Shown here piece after piece: positions 50,399 through 60,058 of a stretch of DNA of 64,000 bases (positions are counted from its first letter, which is position 1; the number at the start of each line of letters is the position of its first letter). Both the position numbers and the translations under genes were made by a program. Location of the stretch: positions 36,453 to 100,452 of the forward strand of contig BEIN01000008.1 in assembly GCA_002898375.1 (NCBI GenBank), written 5' to 3'. The notes beneath the pieces were generated by a model, which worked only from the letters and a program-made list of their open reading frames with translations, did not search any database and was not told the origin of the DNA. This DNA is from a bacterium HR37. GTDB taxonomy: Bacteria; Desulfobacterota_D; UBA1144; Nemesobacterales; CSP1-2.

Positions 50399-50443
50399 CT
50401 CTGTTGCAAAGATATGTCAATATATACCTTAAGGAGGCAAATG
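50399..50443 (+). mobile_element. solo terminal remnant of the neighbouring DDE IS
   Basis: CTCTGTTGCAAAGATATGT...TATACCTTAAGGAGGCAAAT matches the right end of the IS at 51108-52079 with the first hairpin arm deleted. Confidence 0.75.
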
Positions 50444-50461
50444 TTTCAACTCTCAACAGAT

Positions 50462-51094
50462 TCAAAATCGCTGGCGTAGTAATTCGATTATTCCAGGTAA
50501 GATGGAAATTAAAATAATAGCCAAGATAACAAGCTCAAGGTTATCCTTGACAAAAGGAATGTTACCAAAGAAATGGCCTGCAAGGACAAATATAATAACC
50601 CATGCAGTACCTCCTGCGATATTATAGAGTGTAAACCGCTTGTAGTTCATGCGTCCGATACCAGCTACGAAGGGTGCGAATGTACGAAGAATCGGGATAA
50701 ATCGAGCAATAATAATTGTCTTTCCACCATATTTTTCGTAGAACCAGTGTGTGCGCTCCAAGTATTTTTTGTTAAGAAAGAGGGATTTCTCTTTAATAAA
50801 CACTTTTTGACCCGTAAAGTATCCTATCCAGTAATTTACGTTGTCCCCAGAAATAGCTGCAATACTGAGAAGAATAACTAACAATTTAACGTCCATTAAA
50901 TCAAGAGCAGAAAATGTACCCACTGCAAAAAGAAGAGAATCTCCAGGAAGAAACGGTGTTACCACAAGTCCGGTTTCGCAAAAGATAATAAGAAAGATAA
51001 TTGCATATGTCCAAGTGCCATAGTTCGAAATAACAAAATTAAGATATTTGTTGAAATGAAGTAATATGTCTATAACATCTTTTATTAATTCCAT
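50462..51094 (-). CDS. DedA family membrane protein
   Basis: FCETGLVVTPFLPGDSLLFAVG, FYEKYGGKTIIIARFIPILRTFAPFVAGIGRM. Confidence 0.92.
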   Translation of the reverse strand: MELIKDVIDILLHFNKYLNFVISNYGTWTYAIIFLIIFCETGLVVTPFLPGDSLLFAVGTFSALDLMDVKLLVILLSIAAISGDNVNYWIGYFTGQKVFIKEKSLFLNKKYLERTHWFYEKYGGKTIIIARFIPILRTFAPFVAGIGRMNYKRFTLYNIAGGTAWVIIFVLAGHFFGNIPFVKDNLELVILAIILISILPGIIELLRQRF

Positions 51095-51107
51095 ATACTC
51101 TCATATG

Positions 51108-52079
51108 CTCTGTTGCAAAGATATGTATAAGTAGCCTCCTTTATGGCTATAGTTTGCTTTGTTGCAAACATCATTTTTCAGGGAGAGAAAAACAAAATGG
51201 TGTCACCAAACTTTCTCTTAATCACTGAGTTAATTGTCTCACAAAGCCATCCCTTGCCATAAATCCCCATCCATTTTGAAACCCTATAGACCATATAAGC
51301 TAATATCCTATTCCAACTCTTTATACCTCCTCCACGCCTTATGGAGGGAATAACCCTTATTGGAAGTCCAAATCTCATATTTCCACTGCCATTAAATCCC
51401 CCCTCCATTACCTCTATTAAAGACCTAATGGGTGAGTTCTTCTCCAGTTTACAGAGCCCCCAGGAATCCCCACTAGGACCCCTCCCTACTACCTGAGATA
51501 CTAAAGCCTGTGTCCTTGTATCCAATAGATACCAGACCTTTATCCACCTCTTCCTCTTCTTTCCACTCCTTAGGGCATAATAAAATCCTGCTACATCTTC
51601 TTTAAACCCAGTTGAATCACAGGTAAATAAAAACCCTAAACCCCTACTTGAAATAACTACCTCCAAAACCTTCCCTAAAAGCCTCTTTATCCCTTTACCA
51701 CTTATCCTACTTAATGCCCTACAAAATGTTGAATAATTAGGTATCCTCCTTAAACCCAATACCCTGCACATCTCTCCTGAGGATAGTAAAAACTCCTCTA
51801 AGTCCCTATAAGACATGTTCTTCATGTATATCTTTAAAAGCACACATGAGATTAGCTGAGGAAGACTATATATGTGCGGACTCTTCTTGTGTGAATACAT
51901 TGGAAGTGTTTGTCTTGTAACAAAATATGCCACCTTTAAAAACCTCTTGTATCTACCTTCCTTTTTATTCCGTTTAAGATTAAAATTATTACTAAATTTC
52001 ATTTGCCTCCTTAGGGTATAGTGGATTATGTTTAATTTATACCCTAAGGAGGCTAATTATACATATCTTTGCAACAGAG
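51108..52079 (-). mobile_element. insertion sequence with 34-bp terminal inverted repeats (1 mismatch)
   Basis: Left CTCTGTTGCAAAGATATGTATAAGTAGCCTCCTT; right end, reverse complemented, CTCTGTTGCAAAGATATGTATAATTAGCCTCCTT. Confidence 0.92.
51178..52002 (-). CDS. DDE-type IS transposase (IS4/IS5-like)
   Basis: RDLEEFL...RIPNYSTFCRALSRI...LFTCDSTGF...GKGWLCETINSVIKRKFGD; lies between matched TIRs. Confidence 0.8.
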   Translation of the reverse strand: MKFSNNFNLKRNKKEGRYKRFLKVAYFVTRQTLPMYSHKKSPHIYSLPQLISCVLLKIYMKNMSYRDLEEFLLSSGEMCRVLGLRRIPNYSTFCRALSRISGKGIKRLLGKVLEVVISSRGLGFLFTCDSTGFKEDVAGFYYALRSGKKRKRWIKVWYLLDTRTQALVSQVVGRGPSGDSWGLCKLEKNSPIRSLIEVMEGGFNGSGNMRFGLPIRVIPSIRRGGGIKSWNRILAYMVYRVSKWMGIYGKGWLCETINSVIKRKFGDTILFFSP

Positions 52080-52094
52080 TAATAGAGCATATTT

Positions 52095-53087
52095 TTATCT
52101 TTTAATCTTGCCCCTTCTATTAAGAAACCAAATTTTAGAAACACTCTCTCCGAGCTTAGGTAAAATAATCGATGCTATAACCGATATGAGTAAAAAGACT
52201 GCTACTATAGCCAAGGAAATAAACGTTGGAATCTTGTATACATCAGATAAAGTCATTTTAATGCCTACAAAAACCAGTATTGCAGAAAGTCCGTAATGCA
52301 AATAGTAAAAGCGCTCCATCATCCCGGACAACGCAAAATAGAGAGACCGCAAACCCAATATGGCAAAAACATTCGATGTGTAAACGATGAATGGGTCTGT
52401 TGTAATAGCAAGAATAGCTGGTATCGAATCTACTGCGAAAATGAGATCTGTAGTTTCAACAAGTAAAAGCACAACAAAAAGAGGTGTTGCAAAATAATGT
52501 CGCTCTCTCTTCACAAAAAATCTGCCTTCTTCGTATTGATCCGTAAGAGGAACAAAGCGGCGAAAGAACCTTAGTATAGGATTTCTTTCAGGATGAATTT
52601 CCTTATCTTTCTGAAGTGCCATTTTTATACCAGTAAAAACTAAAAAACTCCCAAAGACATATATAAGCCAGTGAAATTTTTGAATTAATATAACACCCGC
52701 TGCTATAAAAATTGCTCTCATTATCAACGCACCAATTATTCCCCAAAAAAGCACTTTATGCTGATACTTCTGTGGTACTCTGAAATAGCTGAAAATAAGT
52801 AAAAAGACGAATATGTTATCAACGCTTAGAGATTTCTCAATCAAATAGCCATTTAAGAATTGCAAAGCAATTTCAAGCCCTCTCCAAAAATAAATTCCAA
52901 CATTGAAGATAAATGCCAATCCGATCCAGATTAAACTCCAAATAATAGCTTCCTTAAATCTGACCTCATGAGCCTTACGGTGGAAAATCCCAAGATCTAT
53001 AGCCAGCATAACAAGTATAAAAATGTTAAATCCAATCCACAAAAATATACTACTTGACATATGGAAACCCTCCAATGAGATATACAA
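52095..53087 (-). CDS. TerC/Alx family membrane protein
   Basis: EKSLSVDNIFVFLLIFSYF, VETTDLIFAVDSIPAILAITTDPFIVYTSNVFAILGLRSLYF. Confidence 0.93.
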   Translation of the reverse strand: MYISLEGFHMSSSIFLWIGFNIFILVMLAIDLGIFHRKAHEVRFKEAIIWSLIWIGLAFIFNVGIYFWRGLEIALQFLNGYLIEKSLSVDNIFVFLLIFSYFRVPQKYQHKVLFWGIIGALIMRAIFIAAGVILIQKFHWLIYVFGSFLVFTGIKMALQKDKEIHPERNPILRFFRRFVPLTDQYEEGRFFVKRERHYFATPLFVVLLLVETTDLIFAVDSIPAILAITTDPFIVYTSNVFAILGLRSLYFALSGMMERFYYLHYGLSAILVFVGIKMTLSDVYKIPTFISLAIVAVFLLISVIASIILPKLGESVSKIWFLNRRGKIKR

Positions 53088-53099
53088 ATTTATATCAAT

Positions 53100-53601
53100 T
53101 TACTTCTTCTCATTATAACCCTCCAAACGTTTACTTATATCATTGAAGATATCTGAGGCTGGGTTTCTTGGTAATATCAGTTCCTTGAGAGGAGGTAAGG
53201 ACATAAATCTGCTTACAATTTCTACGCGTGTGTGATTCTTAAGAGGATCAGATGCAAAAAATACGGCGATTATCCTTCCATTATAAAAAAAAATCCTGTC
53301 CTTCAGCGACAACTATGTATCCCTCTTCTTTATTTGACTCAACGATTGTAAAACCCTTCTTATTTATCAAATAATAAATAGTAGCTTGAAAAACCTCCTC
53401 ATAAGGGAAAGCGTAGGTTCGCGCCGTACCTAAACCCTTTAACTTTTTTATCTCGGCAGGATTAGAAAAGCTTAAGAACTGAAAAAGAAGGACAACCAGA
53501 AATATTATAGTGACCAAAACCCAACCAAAGATAAAAGAAATAAATCCACCCTTCTTTTGGAGGAGTCCCTTTTTACATTCTTTAACGTTATACATCTCCA
53601 T
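53100..53601 (-). pseudogene. membrane-anchored hypothetical protein split by a frameshift in an A9/T9 tract (or expressed by slippage)
   Basis: ...YIVVAEGQDFF / FYNGRIIAVFFASDPLKNHTRVEIV; removing one T of T9 (53285-53293) rejoins the frames. Confidence 0.65.
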
Positions 53602-54877
53602 TAAATTGCCTTACTCCTAATACGTATTTGTCTTTCTCCTCTTGAAAAATTTTTGACCTTCTTGCAGACCATTTTAATAACGGCGGTGTCATTAAAGTAG
53701 TGAAAAGAGCTATAAGAACAATGATTGAGTAGGATATCTCATTCAAAATCCCTAGGCTAAGTCCTACCATAGCAACAACGAGTTCCATAGCTCCTCTTGC
53801 ATTCATGCCAAAACCTACTGAAAGTGCTTCCCAACGTGTAAGACCACCTATTCTTCCCCCAAGAGTACTTCCTAGAATTTTCCCAAAGCAAGCAAGACAC
53901 AGGAAAATAAGGAGAATAGTAGGATTTACTAACCTTATAAGGTCTACCTTTAACCCGGAATATGCAAAAAATAAGGGTGCAAACACAGCTAAAAGGATAC
54001 TCTCTATCCTCCCGCGATATTTAGCTCTTGTTTCAGGACACTGAGCTAACATGACACCTGCTACAAAGGCTCCAAAGACCGCATGTATACCGATGGCCTC
54101 AGTCAAAGCAGAACATAAAAGTGTAACAACAAATATAATGGTTATCGCCCCTTCTTCAATCCATGCCTTATTATCAAACCATTTAACTAAGCGCTTAACA
54201 AGCGGTAACAAAATAAAGTAGCTTCCAAGAATAAAAAGCACCACACTACCAATTGAAAATCCTATGCTAGATAGCTTTAATTCCCCTTTACTCGCCAAAC
54301 CAGCTATCACAGATAGAATAAACCATCCAGTCGTATCATCCACTATGGCAGCACTTATTATAACTACACCTAGGTTTTGGTTTAGTAATTTAAGGTCCAT
54401 AAGAATTCGAGCAATAACTGGAACAGCTGATATAGCCATAGCAGTTGCGATAAAAAGAGAAAAAATCATTCTTTCTGCTGAATTTCCAACAAGATAGTCT
54501 GGGACTAACCATCCTAGTGAAAAACCCAATGCAAAAGGAATAACCATACCAAAAAGTGATGAGAAGAAGGCCGGTTTTCCTAATCTTTTTATAGTTCTTA
54601 TATCCATCTCTAATCCAGTAAGAAGCATAAGAAAAATCATTCCAAGCCATGATATGGTCTCAAGGAGAAGAAGCAGTTCCTTATTTTGAGGGAAAATAGC
54701 AGAAAAGATTTGAGGGAAAAAGTATCCAAGTATTGAAGGCCCAAGTATGATTCCAGCAAGTAACTCTCCTATTACGGGAGGTTGGTTTAGCTTCCTCGCA
54801 ATTATTCCCATTGCTCTTGCAACAGTTAGAAGGAGTCCAAGTTGGATAATAAAGAGAAGAAATTGACCCTTTGACAT
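53588..54877 (-). CDS. Kef-type/CPA2 cation:proton antiporter
   Basis: LNQPPVIGELLAGIILGPSILG, SAAIVDDTTGWFILSV, AFVAGVMLAQ. Confidence 0.88.
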   Translation of the reverse strand: MSKGQFLLFIIQLGLLLTVARAMGIIARKLNQPPVIGELLAGIILGPSILGYFFPQIFSAIFPQNKELLLLLETISWLGMIFLMLLTGLEMDIRTIKRLGKPAFFSSLFGMVIPFALGFSLGWLVPDYLVGNSAERMIFSLFIATAMAISAVPVIARILMDLKLLNQNLGVVIISAAIVDDTTGWFILSVIAGLASKGELKLSSIGFSIGSVVLFILGSYFILLPLVKRLVKWFDNKAWIEEGAITIIFVVTLLCSALTEAIGIHAVFGAFVAGVMLAQCPETRAKYRGRIESILLAVFAPLFFAYSGLKVDLIRLVNPTILLIFLCLACFGKILGSTLGGRIGGLTRWEALSVGFGMNARGAMELVVAMVGLSLGILNEISYSIIVLIALFTTLMTPPLLKWSARRSKIFQEEKDKYVLGVRQFNGDV

Positions 54878-55100
54878 TTATGGGTAAGTTAACTTTGATG
54901 AACTGATTAAGTAAGTATATAAGTATACAAAACTAGTATAGTTAAATCTTTCCACAAAAGCAAGGAGAGCAGATTAACTTATCTTAACAACTATTAAATG
55001 CAGAACCACCCGATAAATCATCTCAAGTAGCAGATGGTGTTATAGTATGGCGTTGTATTGGGAATGACACAGGATAAGGGTTAACTACCTGATAAGCTGG

Positions 55101-56984
55101 CTAAGCTTCTAAGATGTTTAAGAGTTTGTTTTTTCTTATTGCTGCTTTTACCATATAATGGGAGACATTATAACCACTCTTTCTGAGTTCTTCTGTAAGT
55201 TTATTTAGTGAGATTTGCGTATTTGAAGCCATTATATCAGCAAGTTTGATTTCCCAGGGCAAGGGTGGTTTTGGTTTTAAATCACTTAGAAGTGAGGTAA
55301 CACCACGCTTATTAAACTCACTTATTGCGTATCTTATCCGCCCTGGATGGATACCAAGGATACCTGCTATCTTCCAGGAAGAAAGTCCATCGCTTGAAAG
55401 AAGAATAGCCTTTGCTCTTATATTTCCCTTAAGAACAAGTTCTTTTATCTGCTTCTGCTCTTCTTCTGTAAGTGGTCTTACCTTTTCTTTTATGCTCTTT
55501 TCATAATCAGTAAGGGTAAGACAGTAACCTGTTTTAAATACAGCATCAATTTTTTCTGGATAAACAACTATTGACTTAAATATTGCCCTTATTAAGGCTT
55601 TCTTTTCAGAAGGTGTTGCTAAATTTATGATTTTACTGAAGTTGTCTATTGCTTTTGAAAACAACTTACGCTCATGTTCTATATTTTTCTCTCTATCCTG
55701 TCTTAAATACAATTCCTCCTGACGGCTTTTAAGAAGTGCCATTTCGGATTCAAGCTCTTTTAACCTTTCTTTTAAAATAGCTTTATTTATTTCCTCATCT
55801 TCATAAAGTTCAAAAATCTTTTTTCTCTTTGCCTCAATACGCTCAAGGGCAGTTGATATGTTCTTAATTTCTTTACTGATTTCCTCACCCCTATTTTCTC
55901 CCTTAAAAGAGGAAAGAATAAGTTCTTTTTCCTTTTGAGTAATTTCTATAAGTTTGGAAACAAGGAGTTTTTCTATTTTTGTTCCATTTACTGTTCTATT
56001 GTTACATACAACACTTCCCTTGCCTTTTCTTGAAGAGCAGAAATAATTAACAACTCCTCTTTCTTTCCTTCGGTTAACGCTATAGCTCATTCCACAAAGA
56101 CCACACCTTATGATGCCAGAAAGTGGATACACACTTGATAAACTTCTTCCCCTTTGATTTCTTTCTTTTATTCTTGAGGATGCCAGATCAAATAACTCCT
56201 CTGAGATTATAGGGGGAAAGTTACCCTTTAGTTTAATCCATTCGGATTTTGGACGCTTAATTACTTTTCCCCTTAGAGACTTTGTTTTATTCCACACAAT
56301 CAATCCTGCATATATTGGGTTATTAAGAATTGAACTTATACTGCCATGGTTCCAGAATCCACCCTGCCTTGTCTTTAACCCAATCTCATTAAGGTGCGAG
56401 GCTATTTTTCTATATCCCCAGTGATTATCCACACAGAGTTTAAAAATAAGCCTTACAACCTCTGCTTCAGCCTCATTGATTTTATACTCTCCATCCTCTA
56501 TCCTGTATCCATAGGGTGGAAGTCCTAAAGCTGGATTTCCCATCTGAACCTTCTTTAGCTTGCCAAGTCTTGTTCTTTCCCCAATAGATTCCCTTTCAAA
56601 TTGGGCAAAAACAGCAAGCACATTAACAAGGGCACGTCCTGATGGGGTTGAGGTATCTATGTTTTCTGTAGCAGAATCAAAGATAACACCATGTTTTTCA
56701 AAGAACTCAACTATATCCGAAAAATCCCCTACACTTCTTGAGATTCTATCAAGTCTCCATACAAGAACTGCATTTATTTTTCCATCCTCAATATCCTTAA
56801 GAAGCCTTTTTAAAGCAGGTCTATTTATATCCTTTGCAGAAAATCCTGCATCCTCATATATACCTGCAATTTCCCATCCTTTTTTAAGTGCATAGTCCCT
56901 AAGAGCCTCTTTCTGAGCTTCTATTGAGTAACCTCGTATTGCCTGTTCTTCTGTTGATACCCTGAGGTATAAAGCTACTTTCAC
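55101..56984 (-). CDS. large serine recombinase with C-terminal IS630-like HTH
   Basis: ALYLRVSTEEQAIRGYSIEAQ, VWRLDRISRS, Recombinase domain, CGLCGMSY zinc ribbon, coiled coil; then RAKAILLSSDGLSSWKIAGILGIHPGRIRYAISEFNKRGVTSLL. Confidence 0.9.
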   Translation of the reverse strand: MKVALYLRVSTEEQAIRGYSIEAQKEALRDYALKKGWEIAGIYEDAGFSAKDINRPALKRLLKDIEDGKINAVLVWRLDRISRSVGDFSDIVEFFEKHGVIFDSATENIDTSTPSGRALVNVLAVFAQFERESIGERTRLGKLKKVQMGNPALGLPPYGYRIEDGEYKINEAEAEVVRLIFKLCVDNHWGYRKIASHLNEIGLKTRQGGFWNHGSISSILNNPIYAGLIVWNKTKSLRGKVIKRPKSEWIKLKGNFPPIISEELFDLASSRIKERNQRGRSLSSVYPLSGIIRCGLCGMSYSVNRRKERGVVNYFCSSRKGKGSVVCNNRTVNGTKIEKLLVSKLIEITQKEKELILSSFKGENRGEEISKEIKNISTALERIEAKRKKIFELYEDEEINKAILKERLKELESEMALLKSRQEELYLRQDREKNIEHERKLFSKAIDNFSKIINLATPSEKKALIRAIFKSIVVYPEKIDAVFKTGYCLTLTDYEKSIKEKVRPLTEEEQKQIKELVLKGNIRAKAILLSSDGLSSWKIAGILGIHPGRIRYAISEFNKRGVTSLLSDLKPKPPLPWEIKLADIMASNTQISLNKLTEELRKSGYNVSHYMVKAAIRKNKLLNILEA

Positions 56985-57255
56985 ACTCTTTCTTTGTATT
57001 CAAACATTATGTTAGAAAGTGTTTAGGTGAATCATATCAAAAAACTTTATCAAATACAATCTTCACAAGGAAAATACTTTGAACCTGTCCGTTCAAAATA
57101 GCATGGGGCTTTCTAAGCTTGAGGAGGAAGCATTCACCAAGTAGGACTTCCTTGTAAAGGAGTTAAATACCCAAAACAATAGGTAAATATCTTAGACTCA
57201 TACCCTCCTTAAAGTTATCTGACCTGTAGTTGGTAGATACTGTCTTAAGCCAGCA

Positions 57256-59391
57256 CTAGATAAAAAGCGGTGCCAGAACAAGTGTAATGGTAGAGAGTAG
57301 CTTTATAAGAACATGTAGCGATGGTCCAGCAGTGTCTTTGAATGGATCACCTACCGTATCTCCTACAACAGCCGCTTTATGGGTTTCAGAACCCTTTCCA
57401 CCGTACATCCCGGTTTCTATAAACTTTTTGGCATTATCCCATGCCCCACCACCGTTATTCATCATGGTTGCAACAAGGATACCACCTATTGTTCCTACCA
57501 TAAGAAATGCAGCTACCGTTTCTGCTCCCAGACCAAATTGTTTAAACACTAAACCTACCACAACTGGCATGGCAACAGCAAGGATTCCTGGAGGTACCAT
57601 TTCCTTTAAGGCCCCCCTTGTAACAATATCTACACACCTTGCATAATCCGGTTTTGCAGTTCCCTGAAGGATACCCGGGTTTTCCCTAAACTGAGCACGA
57701 ACATCATTTATAACATAATAAGCCGCCCTTGCAACCGCTCTAATTGCAAGAGCACTGAAGAGAAACACAAGCATTGCTCCAAGAAGCCCTCCTACAAATA
57801 CCTCAACCTTGGCAATATCAACGGAATGGAAAGGGTATCCTACAATGTGGGTTACCTCATCCAGATACGCCGAAAAGAGCAAAAACGCAGCAAGTGCTGC
57901 AGAGCCAATTGCATATCCCTTCGTAAGAGCCTTTGTTGTGTTTCCCACGGCATCAAGCCTATCAGTTTTGTTTCTTATCTCCTCAGGTTGTTTACTCATC
58001 TCAACAATCCCCCCAGCATTATCCGTTATAGGACCAAATGTGTCTTCAGCAAGGATATACGCACAGGTAGCAAGCATCCCCATAGTAGCAACCGCCGTAC
58101 CATAGAGCCCAGCTCCTATCTTGGATATATCAGGGAAATCACTTAGTCCCTTAACCCCACAGTAGTAGGCAGCAATAATTGCTGCTGAGATCACAATAAC
58201 AGGTAAAGCCGTACATTCAAGAGCCACAGATAGCCCTGCAATGATATTGGTTGCAGGACCAGTTTGTGAGGCCTCAGCAATTAGCCTCACAGGTCTATAT
58301 CTGTACTCTGTATAGTACTGTGTTATATAAACAAAAACAATACTTGTTATAATCCCTATAAAACCCGCTGTAAATAACCAGATCCACGATGAACTCCCCT
58401 CTACCCTCAGAAGCATATAACTTGCAATGGCAAACCCTATTGTAGCCAGTATGCAGGTTACATAATATCCACGATTAAGAGCACTCATTGGATCCTCCCT
58501 GTCATCCCTTAAACCAACTACCAATACACCAACCATACTAGCAATAAGCCCAAATGCACGTGCAACAAGAGGAAAAAGAATCCCCTTTATACCAAAGTGA
58601 GGGAAAAGGGTTACCCCAAGAATCATAGCCCCAATGTTTTCAGCCGCTGTGGATTCAAAAAGATCCGCACCACGACCTGCACAATCTCCTACATTATCAC
58701 CCACAAGATCCGCAATAACTGCAGGATTTCTGGGATCATCCTCAGGAATTCCAACCTCTACCTTTCCTACAAGATCCGCCCCAACATCTGCAGCCTTTGT
58801 ATATATACCCCCACCAAGCTGGGCAAAAAGAGCAACAAAACTTGCCCCAAATCCATATCCAACTATTAGAAATGGTACCCTTTTTACCACTTCAGAATTA
58901 ACCGAAAGACCACCATAGAGGATAAAAAGAAGCACCACCCCAAGTAGACTCATAGCAACAATGGTAATTCCAGAAACAGCCCCACCCCTGAGAGATATCT
59001 TAAGAGCTCGATCCAGACTGTAACGAACAGCACTTGCCGTACGAATGTTTGATCTTATAGAAATCCACATACCTATATACCCCGCAAGAGCCGAACACCC
59101 TGCCCCAAAGAGAAATGCTACCGTAGTCCGCCATGCCATATCCAGATTTTCCTTTACAAACCAGTAGAGAATAAATATAAGAGCAGCAAGGAAAACACTT
59201 AACATTATTATGGTTGAGTACTGCCTTTTTAAAAAAGCCTCAGCCCCCTCCTTAATAGCGCTACTTATACGCTGCATCTCTTGTGTCCCCATATCATGGT
59301 TTAGAACAAACCTGGCTAGGTACCCAGCAAAAGCAAGGGAAACTATACTTATCCCTAAAACAAGCAAAACAAAGATATGCGTAAATTCCAT
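57256..59391 (-). CDS. hppA: membrane-bound proton-translocating pyrophosphatase
   Basis: GGGIYTKAADVGADLVGKVE, DDPRNPAVIADLVGDNVGDCAGRGADLFES, GNTTKALTKGYAIGSAAL. Confidence 0.96.
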   Translation of the reverse strand: MEFTHIFVLLVLGISIVSLAFAGYLARFVLNHDMGTQEMQRISSAIKEGAEAFLKRQYSTIIMLSVFLAALIFILYWFVKENLDMAWRTTVAFLFGAGCSALAGYIGMWISIRSNIRTASAVRYSLDRALKISLRGGAVSGITIVAMSLLGVVLLFILYGGLSVNSEVVKRVPFLIVGYGFGASFVALFAQLGGGIYTKAADVGADLVGKVEVGIPEDDPRNPAVIADLVGDNVGDCAGRGADLFESTAAENIGAMILGVTLFPHFGIKGILFPLVARAFGLIASMVGVLVVGLRDDREDPMSALNRGYYVTCILATIGFAIASYMLLRVEGSSSWIWLFTAGFIGIITSIVFVYITQYYTEYRYRPVRLIAEASQTGPATNIIAGLSVALECTALPVIVISAAIIAAYYCGVKGLSDFPDISKIGAGLYGTAVATMGMLATCAYILAEDTFGPITDNAGGIVEMSKQPEEIRNKTDRLDAVGNTTKALTKGYAIGSAALAAFLLFSAYLDEVTHIVGYPFHSVDIAKVEVFVGGLLGAMLVFLFSALAIRAVARAAYYVINDVRAQFRENPGILQGTAKPDYARCVDIVTRGALKEMVPPGILAVAMPVVVGLVFKQFGLGAETVAAFLMVGTIGGILVATMMNNGGGAWDNAKKFIETGMYGGKGSETHKAAVVGDTVGDPFKDTAGPSLHVLIKLLSTITLVLAPLFI

Positions 59392-59528
59392 ATCCGCTCT
59401 CCTTTTTCCTTAAGTTTTCTATAGAACAAAGAACCAAATCCCAAACCATCATTCATTCTTGGGAGAGGAAATTATAGATAAAAAGATAAAAACCGCAAGC
59501 GGGTGATTTAAGTTACACATGGTGATCA

Positions 59529-60058
59529 GTGAACTACTCCCAGCTTACGCAGGGAGCTTCTCCTGAGCTTAGCCCAAGAAGGCTAGTTCCTAACCTTAAA
59601 ATATTACGTGACGCATTAATGTCTCTATCAAGAACAATATGACATTTATTGCAAATATGAACCCTATAAGAAAGCAATTTTGGGACTTTAGCACCACAGT
59701 TGCTACAGTTCTGGCTTGTCCCCCTTGGAGCTACCCCAATAGCATACTTACCAGCACTCTCAGCCTTGTAAGCTATGTATTGGAGAAACCTACCCCAGGA
59801 ACAATCACCAATAGATTTAGAAAGATTACCATTTTTTAGGAAATGAACTTCCTCAAACTCAGCTCTAACCTGCTTGACCTCTACAAGGGAATTAGCCTGC
59901 TCAAGATAGGTAACAAGGTATCTTGCTTTTTGCCAAGCCTGAATTCTATGCAGAAGTGCAGAGTTATAAAGCTCTCTACAAAGCTTAAGAGTGGATTCGA
60001 GTTTTTGAAGATGGGTTTTATTGGGGTAGAGTCTGAATTTGTAACTTAGCCTCAACAT
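59529..60058 (-). pseudogene. in-frame internally deleted TnpB with intact right-end hairpin and GTAGTTCAC terminus
   Basis: N-terminus MLRLSYKFRLYPNKTHLQKLESTLKLCRELYNSAL joined to NGNLSKSIGDCSWGRFLQYIAYKAE...CSNCG...CNKCHIVLDRDINASRNI; RuvC-I/II region absent. Confidence 0.75.

Noticed and set aside
56425-56440. TTATCCACA DnaA-box match
   Set aside because: Single match inside the serine recombinase CDS with no cluster; chance occurrence.
55101-60058. Prophage or integrative element around the serine recombinase
   Set aside because: No phage structural, conjugation or cargo genes nearby; flanking genes (antiporter, hppA) look chromosomal.
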